Assembly (NCBI GenBank): GCA_007922225.1
Contig: ML679966.1
Location: 55,299,889-55,363,888, forward strand
Direction of reading: 5' to 3'
DNA length: 64,000 nt
Source: Emydura subglobosa
Lineage: Eukaryota > Chordata > Testudines > Chelidae
In this document: piece by piece, positions 23,110 through 32,289 of the stretch
How positions within the stretch are numbered: position 1 is the stretch's first letter
Layout of the letters: the number at the start of each line of letters is the position of its first letter
The notes under the pieces: model-generated
Told to the model about the DNA's origin: nothing
The model's database searches: none
Seen by the model: the letters and a program-made list of their open reading frames with translations, nothing else
Translations under genes and position numbers: made by a program

Positions 23110-23875
23110 TGTGATGGAGTAGTCTGCCCCTTAAGGATAGTACTGCCTACTAGTCATTCATCCCAGTCACATGACATGGCCTTTAAGCATTTGGGGTGGT
23201 TTAACATCCCAGGCCTGAGGAGATATGAAGAGAGAGGAAAAGGATCCCAGGAAAAAGTAGCAGTTAAAAGGAATTCGGTTAGTGTATCTTTAAAGGTCTG
23301 GGAAGTGGAGTCTTGCAGACAGGGTGGGACAGGGCTCCCCTCCCACCCATTCAGTAAGGAATAAGCTGGGAGAAGAGCCCAGGATAAATGCTGCCTCCTC
23401 CTTCGTAGTAGGACAGATGCTTGTAGATACTTCGAGGAGCAAGAAAGCTTTTGCAGAACCCTTGAATTAGCAGGAAGGCTGCAGAAGAGAACGATCAGCT
23501 TGCTGAATCCTCCAAGCTTGAGGACTGAAGGACTGATCGGTAAAAGGGTCCAACTGGAAGATAAGCGGGCTAAAACTATGCAGCTGTCCTGAACCATAGC
23601 CCCAGCTCAACAGAGAAGATGTGTGAAACTACTGCCTTCAGGAGAGAAACTATAAGGACAGTTTGGGAGAGAGCCCAGCATGTGGCAGAAAAGCTGAGGG
23701 GAAGTCCTATTTGTGTGATGTTCTACCTTTAGAGCTGAATAAACAAAACCCCTGTAGGGGCACTGTTCAATATACAAACCTCCTTGGACTTATTAAAACC
23801 CTCACTCAAGGACACTGAGGTGGCACTGCACTGGGTCACCAGAGTGTGTTTCAGAGGTGAAGGACCCCTCTACCC
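23110..23875 (+). mobile_element. LTR-like insertion in antisense CR1
   Basis: CR1 text stops at 'agagtttcc' and resumes at 'ctaacctaaaattccc', with about 765 bases between. The insert begins TGTGATGGAGTAG and has an AATAAA signal in sense orientation ('ctgaataaacaaaac' at about 23735), followed by a probable R/U5-like segment. No retroviral frames are present. The 3' terminus is uncertain by about ten bases and no clean target duplication is seen. A 147-codon minus-strand frame crosses it but shows no domain. Confidence 0.6.
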
Positions 23876-25110
23876 TAACCTAAAATTCCCTTACTGAAGG
23901 CTAAATCCATTACTTCTGGATCTACCTTCAGTGGACATAGAGAACTTTTGATCACCATCCTCTTTCTAACAGCCCTTAACATAATTAAAGACTTTCATCA
24001 GGTCCTCTCAAAGTCTTTTTTTTGGTCAAACCTTAACATGCCCAGACATTCTAACTTTACATTATTGATCAAGTTTTTTTTTTTTTTTTTAAACCTTTTA
24101 TAATTTTTTGTTGCTCGTCTCTGGTCTCTCCCCAGTTTGTCCATATCTTTCTTGAGGTATTCCAGTACTCCACCTGAGGCCTCACCAATACTGAGTACAG
24201 AGAGGGACAGTTACATCCCATGTCTAACATACAACACTCCTGTTAATACACCCGAGAATATTTGCCTTTTTTTCAAATGCATCACATTTTTGGCTCTCAT
24301 TCAATCTGTGTTTCATTCTAACCCCCAGATTCTTTTCTGCAGTACTACTACCATACCAGTTGTTCCACATGTTATAGATGTGCTTTTTTTCCTTCCTAAG
24401 TAAAGTACTTTGTCTTTATTTAATTTCATCTTTTTTTTTCCAGACCAATTCTCCAATTTATTTTTAATTCTAATGCTGTCCTCCAAAGTGCTTGCAACCT
24501 CTCCCAGCATGGTGTCATCCACAAATTTTATAAGCACACACTCTGTTCCATTTTCCAAGTCATTAATGATAATATTCAACAATATCAGACCCAGGACAGA
24601 TCCCTGCCAGACCCCATTGAATATTTCCTTTCAGTTTGATAGTGAACCATTGATAACTACTCTGAGTACTGCTTTTCAATCAGTTGTGCACCCACTTTAT
24701 AGTAATTTCATCTAGACCACATTTCCCTAGTTCGTTTATGAGAATGACATAGTTCACATGACAAAAGCCACTACTACTACTGCTTATCGCCATCCACTGG
24801 GCCAGTAATCCTGTCAAAAGAGGAATTTGGTTGGTTTGGCATGAGTTGTTCTTGACAAATCCATGCTATTATTTATAACCCTAATATCCTCTAGGTGCTT
24901 ACATGTTGATTATGTAATAATTTGTTCCAGTATCTTTCCAGTTATCAAAGTTAGACTGATTGGTCTATAATTCCCCAGGTTCTCTTTGCTCCCTCTTCTT
25001 ACTCCTAATGTACTCTATAGAACCTCTTCTTACTATCTTTTATGTTCTTTACTGGGTGGAAATGTTGTGTTTTTCTGATTTCATTGCTACATGGTTGTGT
25101 CAGGTCAGAA
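23876..25110 (-). pseudogene. CR1 LINE, antisense: 3' region and reverse transcriptase C-terminal half
   Basis: The reversed order runs 3' untranslated region (23876-24310), then reverse transcriptase (24313-25010), then more upstream ORF2 sequence to about 25110. The minus-strand frame 24582-24313 holds NIIINDLENG and KFVDDTMLG, the region of the YXDD active site. FADD is usual in CR1; here it is FVDD, so the two aspartates are retained. It continues with a NKDKVLYLGR block. Further upstream the minus strand encodes decayed palm and fingers sequence. A poly-T run (24074-24090) interrupts the untranslated region. It is inactive because of stops and indels. Confidence 0.9.
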
Positions 25111-25445
25111 AAGAGCTCCTGATGCAATTTATCATTAAGCAGATGTGTTTCTACTGGGAGACTGGGACATAAAGCCAGTGAGGGGAAGCGAGAGATTTTA
25201 GAAGAGGATCTGGATAGGGGGAACTGGCATTGGCTGGTCAAAGAGACTGGAGAAAAAGGAGTTGGAGTGGGAAAACTGGGACTGGCTGAGAAAGGAAACT
25301 CAGGCTGGATATGGGAAATAGGGAAGACTGGGCCTGACTAGGCAAGGAGAATGGGACCAGGAGCCAAGGATGGGGAAGAGACAGGATTGGGATAGAGACA
25401 AGTTGGAGAGGATCAAGCATGTTGGGAGAAAAGAAGGCACAAAAC
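25111..25445. repeat. GA-rich degenerate tandem repeat
   Basis: From about 25160 the plus strand consists of variants of 'gggactgg', 'gactgggcctgac', 'aaggagaatggga' and 'ggattgggat', almost free of pyrimidine runs. The periodicity is loose (about 20-40 bases) and I cannot fix a unit. The minus strand is open for 60-70 codons because of this bias. These are not genes. Confidence 0.55.
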
Positions 25446-25985
25446 TGTGCTCACTAGTGCTTGCTCCGTTCCAGATCCTGGAATGGATCCCAAGATTCGT
25501 GAGTGTCACCATTCCTCTGCCGTCAGCAAATATCTGACTAGCAGTACCAGCAAAAATGTTTTTGACTTGTCCCTATCTAGTGCTGGTCAACACACATGAT
25601 GACAAGTTACTATTGCTATCATTTACAATGTTAACTCAAGTGGCAGAGGTCCGTACGGTGGATCTAAATGTTCCATCTTTGCGGGTGAATTGTGTGAGTG
25701 TGAATATGACGACACATAATGGAATTCTGGGGAGGTTTTTTTTTTGTTTGCTTTTTGAAAAATCTAGGAAATTACACAAAAGCTATATTAAACATTCTTA
25801 ATGTTGCAGAAACAACCACTCAAAAATTAGAAAATGCCAGAATTAAGGTTGTTATCATCCTTAATTACATGATCACACACTATTTCTTCCACAGGACTCC
25901 TGCCTCATTCAGTGCACAGTGCTCTGGGGATGAGTCAAGGTTGTGAAATAAAGGAGGCTGTTTTCTACAGGGTCCTTAACTCATT
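25446..25985. other. Unassigned DNA
   Basis: No gene or repeat recognised. Confidence 0.45.
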
Positions 25986-25989
25986 TGTT

Positions 25990-26160
25990 ACGGAAGTTGA
26001 AAGGTGTATACTGACTGAGTCAGGGGATTTCAGGGAAAGAATGGAGGGTCTCATGGTGAAGACAGTTGAATGTTGCCTAGGAGAACAGGATTCGATCCCT
26101 GCTTCTGCCACAGCGTTCCTTTGTGATGCTGGGCAACTTACTTAAGCCAAACTTTTCAGA
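25990..26160 (+). mobile_element. MIR/CORE-like SINE with tRNA-like head
   Basis: A B-box-like GGATTCGATCC lies at 26088-26098, followed by 'ctgcttctgccac' and the core 'tttgtgatgctgggcaactt'. This is the order of a tRNA-derived SINE. The A box upstream ('tctcatggtgaag') is weak. The tail does not match the AATAAA tail of the other copies. Confidence 0.7.
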
Positions 26161-26640
26161 CCAGACACTAATTGTGTGTTTCTCATTGTCTTGGCGGTTG
26201 AATGTGTAAACAATTTCGATAATACTATGTACACTGAAAGATCAGGTCCCAGGCATCTCAAATGGGGCATCCCAAGTTAGTGAATACTTTCAACCTTAAT
26301 CTCTCTGTATTTCAGCTCTCCACCTGATAATACCAGCTAGTGCTTAATTTATAATGAAAGAGGTGCAAGGGCTCAAGCAATAAAGTGCCAAGGCTCAAGC
26401 AATTTTTTTACTTTCATAACTGACGTGGCAAGCTCAAAGGTGCCAGGGATATGAACTGCCAAGCCTAGAGGAACTGGGGCTCAGCCCTGGCACAAATTAC
26501 TCACTAATACCATCCCCTCCCCTCACAGAGGTTTTGTGAATCACTAGAATATTATATAGGAAAGCCTATGAGGAAACGAATAATTCTGTCTTCAAAGCAG
26601 AGTTTGAATCGTGGTGTAGTAAATAAGACCTGTAGCCATG
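26161..26640. other. Unassigned DNA
   Basis: A short local direct repeat, 'caagggctcaagcaat' and 'aaggctcaagcaat', occurs at 26366-26402. Nothing else is recognised. Confidence 0.45.
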
Positions 26641-26648
26641 CACTGAAC

Positions 26649-27130
26649 CAGTGGCGTACCAAAGAGGGGGCCATGCCCTCGGGTGCTAGACTGTGGGGGG
26701 GGCACTGGCTGGGCCCTCCTCAGAGGAACCACCCCCTTGCTCACAACCCCTGCGCTGACCAAATAGTGCCAAAAACTCTGACCGGCAGAGTTTGTGACCA
26801 GCCGAGTTTGTGACTGGTCCCTCTGCCTCCTGTCCTCTCCACCCCCGCGCTGGGCGCAACAAGGGAGCTGCAGGCCGGGTCAGCGCGGCCGCCAGGGATG
26901 TCAGCGGGGAGCGGCTTCTTCGAGGAGGGCCTGGCTGGTGCCTCCCCGCCCTCCCCCCCCCCCCCCCCCGACCAGCACCCAGGTGCATGTACACCACTCC
27001 TAGCACCCCCCATTACCTCCACAGCAAGGGGGGAGAGCGGGAAATGTGCCTGCAGACGTGCCTGCTGCCAATGGGGGGTGCAAATACATATATTGTGCTC
27101 CGGGAGCCAGAGAGCCACAGTACGCTACTG
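26649..27130. mobile_element. Non-autonomous hAT-type element with GC-rich interior
   Basis: The ends are CAGTGGCGTAC and GTACGCTACTG, inverted repeats matching at 10 of 11 positions. The 8 bases outside are CACTGAAC (26641-26648) and CATTGAAT (27131-27138), 6 of 8 identical, as expected of a decayed 8-bp hAT target duplication. The 482-bp interior is far richer in G and C than its surroundings and contains a 17-base C run at 26953-26969. Several overlapping frames of 60 to 125 codons are open on both strands. None shows a transposase motif (no DDE triad context, no BED finger), so I treat them as composition effects. Confidence 0.75.
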
Positions 27131-27138
27131 CATTGAAT

Positions 27139-27290
27139 AGAGAATAAAATAAAATATTGAATAGCTGCTCATTGATTGAGCACCACCCATCCACTGCACT
27201 GAATATGGTAGGCTCCTATGGAAAAAATAGTATGATTGTGTAATTAAAGATTATATCATAATGCAGATGCATAAGGGGGCTGGAGGTGTC
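27139..27290. other. Unassigned DNA
   Basis: Short AT-rich stretch between the hAT element and a LINE fragment. Confidence 0.4.
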
Positions 27291-27292
27291 AG

Positions 27293-27365
27293 ATCCTTAT
27301 CTTCAAAGCTCTCCATGGCCTTGGCCCAGGGTATCTAAAAGGCCATCTAGGGCTCTACAATGAAG
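27293..27365 (+). pseudogene. L2/L3-like LINE ORF2 C-terminal fragment
   Basis: One frame reads LIFKALHGLGPGYLKGHL, the conserved 'FKALHGLAPxYL' block near the C-terminus of L2- and L3-type LINE ORF2. About 70 bp are recognisable. The same domain, better preserved, lies at 41335-41835 and 58490-58900. Confidence 0.75.
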
Positions 27366-27369
27366 ACTT

Positions 27370-27985
27370 TGGTTGACAATTAAGATTACCCTCAAACCTA
27401 GAAAATTTTTGGCCTGACTTGCTCTAGAAATCTTTTTGCTCACTGATCATATAATGTATAATAAATACTGTTGGAATTTTTTCTAGTATTGTATTGTGTT
27501 CTGGGAATGTAGCTAAATAATTAAGATAAACTAAATGCCTATACAGTACTACTTAGACACCTACTTAATTTGATCTAAATCTTAGTTTCTAGAGCAAATC
27601 TCTACTCTTTACCTTGCAATTGATATTTTAAAAATAAATCACATTTAAACAACATAAGTTGTTCTGTGGTTCATGTGGCTCATGTTTTATTAATAATTTT
27701 GAACCCTCATGTTTTTTTGGCCTTAACTTGTGTTTAAGGTTCACTCATTTCTGCTTTTGGTTCCTGCCTGGATGGGAATGAAAACAAATTATGATCGGGG
27801 AAAAATATGGCTCATTACCAGTATAATTTCCACATAACATTTAATTTTTATTAAAAATGATCTAACACTAAAAAGCTCACTCAAAGCTAGGAAATTCCAT
27901 AAACTATGGCTGTGTGAGAAAAAATGATATTTTATAATGTCAGTATATTATGTGAGAAATATGTAATTAAAGAGTGAGGCCAAAT
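27370..27985. other. Unassigned AT-rich DNA
   Basis: No gene or named repeat is seen. Confidence 0.45.
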
Positions 27986-27989
27986 TTTA

Positions 27990-28205
27990 TAAACAAAGAT
28001 GCCTAAGTAGATTCCTTAATGCATATTCAGGCAACTAAAGAGAAGTGACTTGATTTTCAGAGTTGCTGAGCAGTTTGCAATTCCCACTGCAGTCAATGGG
28101 AGCTGTGGATTACCCAAGCACGCTGAAAAAAACTGGGCCACTTCTATTTAGAAATTAAGTACGCATTTAGGTGTGTAACTTTCGGCAAATTTGTGCGCAA
28201 ATTTT
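27990..28205. repeat. Foldback-type repeat with GATTTTCAGAG and CACCTAA-like blocks
   Basis: 'gatgcctaagtag', 'gattttcagagttgctgagc', 'cagtcaatgggagctgtgg' and 'acgcatttaggtgtgta' occur in this order. It is the same family as 1738-1925. The central 'caatggg' block resembles the short palindromic family. Confidence 0.55.
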
Positions 28206-31200
28206 GGTTTACATTATAATTTATTATCACAAAGAGGAACAGAAGTTGGGGTAGTCTTTCTTGCCTTTTAAGTATCTGGCTGACTTAATCAACCTTAATT
28301 TATTTTAATGTAGGGTTAGAATTTTTTCTTTAATGGAATGCAGTTCCAAAGTTCAACAGAGCATAAAATTGAATCCAAGGTTTTTACACAAGAGATTTTT
28401 TCCTCTCAAAAAATTCTGAAAGCATTGTTCATCTACTACTCATGTCCACTTTTGTTTGGATTTTAATTACTGTGTCCTCCTATTATCCTTCCCTTTTGTT
28501 GCAATGCTGCACTTTTGTCTGAGTTTGCTGATGTGCATTCCTGCAGCAGAAGCTAACAAAGGAGCCTTCTTACCATGTCTGCTTTAATGCCATCCCTCAT
28601 TTGTTCTGAACATAACCTTCAGTGTGGACTTTTGTTAACCTCATTTCCAAAAATCACCTACTGACCACGCAGAAGTTTAAATTAAAAAAAAAAAAAAAAA
28701 AAAAAAGGAATAGTTATTTTACACTATTCATGACATATTATGTTGGGAGTAAAACTGTAGTTTATCTTAAAACAATGAGAAAATAGCTTATACTTTTTCT
28801 TATCTTTGCTATAAGTACATAAGCTGCTAACAATAAAAGCTGTAAACAGCAAAGATAAACACTTTAATGTTTATCTTTCCATTATCTTCTCTAAACAGAG
28901 AAATGAGTTAGATAATGCCATTACTATGTGTACTAAGTATTTGCCTGATTCTTTCCTCCAGGCTTGATCTCTTAGACTCTTTCTCATTAACAATTCTTGT
29001 ATCCATATGGCAATATCCAGATGGGGTCACATGTAAGTAGAACTCCCTTATCAAATCTGTGGAGACTCTGTTAACACAGCAAAGTCAACTTTTGCTGCAG
29101 GGAAGCTGACACTCACTCTAGAGTGAGCCTCATAAATCCTTCACTGTCAGCTGGCACGGTACTTAGTAAGTCTACTTTATATGCTATTTATTAGATGTCC
29201 CCTAATAAATGACCACCAAGCTAAATCTGAAGGGTTTTATCTCTCAGTGTAATTTGGATTAACTGTTAATGTTGAGTAATTGCTGTCATGAGGATCACAA
29301 TCACCACTTTAGGTTTGTTGATTTGTTTTGTTTGGTTTGTCTGGCAATACCTGTCTTTGTTCAACAAGATGCTCCTTGCCTGCCAAGTTCAATTTTTTCC
29401 TTAAACAAAATTCTTCACCGACCCATGACTTCCAATTATTTTTACTTAGGGGCTGGAAGACAGAAACAAGTCTCCTTGAAAAGCCATCAGTTTCCTGTTT
29501 TAATTTGCTACCCAACATGGAGTTAGGTTAGTTTATACCATCTAAGGTTCTTTCCCCTAATCTCTGCTACTGATTCAGAATTAACCCCATTATTGGTGGA
29601 CGCTTAATTGTGATGTAAAGCTTCCCTCATTTTGGACTGTTCCAATACCTACTGAGGTCACTAGGAGCCCTTCTACTGATTTCCATGGACTTTGGATCAG
29701 GCCCTTTGTCCATGTCATATTTTATAAGGTTCTTTTCTTTAGTGCTTTATATAAACAAGATTTTAGGAGGCTGCATCTCAGCTATTTTACATCACACAGA
29801 GCTAATAAGCAAAATCTGCTCTCAGTTACATAGTTCTAAATGTGAACTTCAGCAGGGTTAGTCCAGATGTACAATGCTGTAACTGAATGTGTCCTGCTAA
29901 GAACATATGAGGTTTCAGCTCAAATGAGGTTTTGTTTTGTTTTGTTCTTTAAAACATTGTTTAAATTGTATTTTTTAAAATGAAAGAAACTTCCTTATTG
30001 TACTGCAGTCTTCCAAATGTTTTATAGATAGCTATGGATTGTATGCAAAACTTCAATGAGGAACATATTAAGTTATTTTATAGCTGTAATGATAGCTATT
30101 TCTTCTAATTTCCATCCTCCCCTACCTTCCTGTTGCATCAAAACAGGAATAACATTATTTTCCCCTTAATTATCCCCAAGCATTTAAAAACAAAAATCTT
30201 CTCCAGGCCTACAGTAATGTCCTGAGAACAGAGGATATGAACAAAGCTTTCTGGTTGTTTTCCCCTTTTCCTGTATAATACTGACTGACTTTCTCCCCCT
30301 TATTTTTATTTATAAATTTAATTTCATATCTGCAATGAGATTACTGGAATTGCATTGCAGTGGGATTATATATTACATTTCTTCAGTAGTTAAAAATCAT
30401 TTGGCCCTCAACTCTAAAGCCAATTGAATATTTTACAACAACTTCCCAGGCATTCAGTAATTCAATGCGGCTACTCAGGACCTGCAAGTTAACCAAGTAG
30501 TTGCAGAATTGGGGCCCTACGGCTCACTTCCGACTTCAGTTGTGTTGAGGGGAACCTGCAGTAACATTGCCATGAGACATTCAATTTTTAACAACAAAAA
30601 ACAAATAAATGGTCTTTAAAATTGTGTATTTTAATCAGGTAGGTTGTGGTGTAATTAAGGAATAAATAATGGGGACAATGCATAGTTCTTGTGTTTTTCT
30701 TTTGGGGGATTGTGTGCCTACAGACTGTCCAGAGACAGGTCGCATGTCTTGGTTGTATGGGCCTCAGTTATCCAGAAATTGGGCGTGGTGGATACTTATT
30801 TTGGTATAGGTATATTTATTTTGAAGCTACTAAGTAGTGTCCATTGTGGGCAAGCAGCCTGATAGGACAGATTCAGAGTCAGTATCTGAGAGTGGAACCA
30901 ATAGGAAGTCAAAGGGAGGGGGACTAATTAATAAACAGGAGGAGCCAGACTGAACAACTCAGCAGCAGAGGAGCACTAGGATCAGAAGGCTCTGCTGTAA
31001 TGATTGTTTCCATGGACTTTGGATTTAGATTGCTAGCTCTGCGACCGCACTGGAGAAGAAAAAAATAAAATAAAAAAAGAATTTGCTGCAGGCAGTGCTA
31101 ATTGCAGAGACTCAAAAGGGAATTTGAAGGAAACTGTGGTTTGGACACTATTCCTTAGCAACTCAAATGGTAAACCCTCCCAAAAAACAGCCCAAGGGGA

Positions 31201-31340
31201 GTGTGTATATATATATTAATACATTTTTCATTTGTACTTGTGATAGTAATAAGTACTAAAGGTAAGGGGGGAAACCCTCTGAAATTGTTGCTTTTTAAAG
31301 AGTTGTTGCTAATATTCACAGTTGTTTCAAGGGTTATACA
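28206..31340. other. Unassigned DNA, 3.1 kb
   Basis: An A run of 23 bases lies at 28684-28706. 'cttctactgatttccatgg' near 29670 resembles the short 'caatgg' palindromes. Between about 30700 and 31160 there is moderately complex sequence with polyadenylation-like motifs that could be an old LTR, but no ends are visible. No gene seen. Confidence 0.4.
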
Positions 31341-31342
31341 TA

Positions 31343-31692
31343 AACTGGGCCTGGCACGATTCAATATTTTCATTAATGACTTGGATAATGAAGTGGACAT
31401 TATGCATATAAAATTGGCAGATGACACCAAGCTGGGAAGGGTTGCAAGTACTTTGCAGATCAGGATTAGAATACAAAATGACCTGGATAAATTGAAGGAT
31501 AAAGGATCTGGGGGTTATAGTGAATCAAAAATAGAACATGAGTCAGTGATGCAACTGTGAAAAAGGATAATAGTCTGTGGTGTGTTAACAGGAGTGTCAT
31601 ATGTAAGATTCAGGAGATAGTTGTTGCACTCTGCTCAGCACTGGTGAGGCCTCAGATGGAGTATTAAGTTCAGTTTTAAGAACGGTGTGGAT
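31343..31692 (+). pseudogene. CR1 LINE reverse transcriptase fragment
   Basis: The plus-strand frame from 31201 enters CR1 sequence at LARFNIFINDLDN and reads LADDTKLGRVAS, which is the active-site YXDD region with both aspartates, then IRIQNDLDKL. A deletion then joins it to the more C-terminal block 'ctgggggttatagtg' and KIEHES. Beyond a stop at 31558 the text continues as decayed CR1 ('ggtgaggcctcagatggagt') up to about 31692. Both the 5' and 3' parts of the element are missing. Confidence 0.85.
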
Positions 31693-31709
31693 AAACTGCT
31701 CCCTTTATG

Positions 31710-32056
31710 CCCAATAGCCTAGTGGTAGGGTAGTCACACAGGATGTGGGAGACCCAGGTTATCCCAGGCTGTAGCAGGGACTTTCACCTGGGATAGGAGA
31801 CATGCAGGTGAGAGTGTCCCAACCACTTGGATATAGAATCATTCTCCTGCTCTGGCCCACAAAACTTTTAGTTTTTATACAAAGTGGAATTGCGGCAACA
31901 TAGTAAGAGAGACCCACTCCAGATAGCCTATAGCCTGGGGATCAGTGCATTCACTTGGGATAGGAGCGACTTTGGTGCGAATCCCTCATCCAAAGCAGGA
32001 ATTTGAACCTCGGTCTCCCACATCCCAGGTGACTGTCTTGGCTATTGGGTCTAGGG
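31710..32056 (+). mobile_element. tRNA-like sense-antisense SINE composite, two rounds
   Basis: A sense unit starts with an A-box-like TAGCCTAGTGG at 31715 and a decayed B box at 31758. It is followed by sequence ending 'aaccacttggat' that reads as the unit in reverse. A second sense unit begins 'tagcctggggatc' at 31931, with 'gtgcgaatccc' as B box. It is again followed by a reversed unit with 'atttgaacctcgg' (B box reversed) and 'ggctattggg' (A box reversed). The plan matches 8840-9102. It begins right after the CR1 fragment. Confidence 0.6.
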
Positions 32057-32119
32057 AAGCACCGGCAGCATCACCTCCTCCTTAGTTTTGTAAATGGTGC
32101 CTAAAACCCCTTGTGAATC

Positions 32120-32285
32120 TACCATGAAAAACCTGAAACACTTTTTAAAAAATGTTGAACTAAACCATTATGACATTTCAGTTCCTGATTTTCAGCCAAA
32201 ACAATTGGTTGAAATTGACCCAAATCTACATTTTTGGCAGGAAAATGTTTTGGCTGAAAAAGTTAATCCAGCTCTAACCTTTACT
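32120..32285 (-). repeat. GAAAATTT-type foldback repeat
   Basis: 'ggttgaaattgacccaaatc', 'gcaggaaaatgttttggctg' and the end 'atccagctctaacc' match the family at 14985-15205, in the same orientation. A 73-codon frame crosses it without any domain. Confidence 0.5.
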
Positions 32286-32289
32286 TATT

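Noticed and set aside
23154..23597. 147-codon minus-strand frame
   Set aside because: It is antisense to the LTR-like insertion at 23110-23875 and has no domain similarity.
26686..27194. Cluster of overlapping frames of 60-125 codons on both strands
   Set aside because: They lie inside the GC-rich hAT-type element, include a run of 17 C (poly-Pro/poly-Gly) and show no transposase or host motif.
28684..28706. Poly-A tail of a processed pseudogene
   Set aside because: The upstream sequence has no coding frame or gene similarity and no target duplication is visible.
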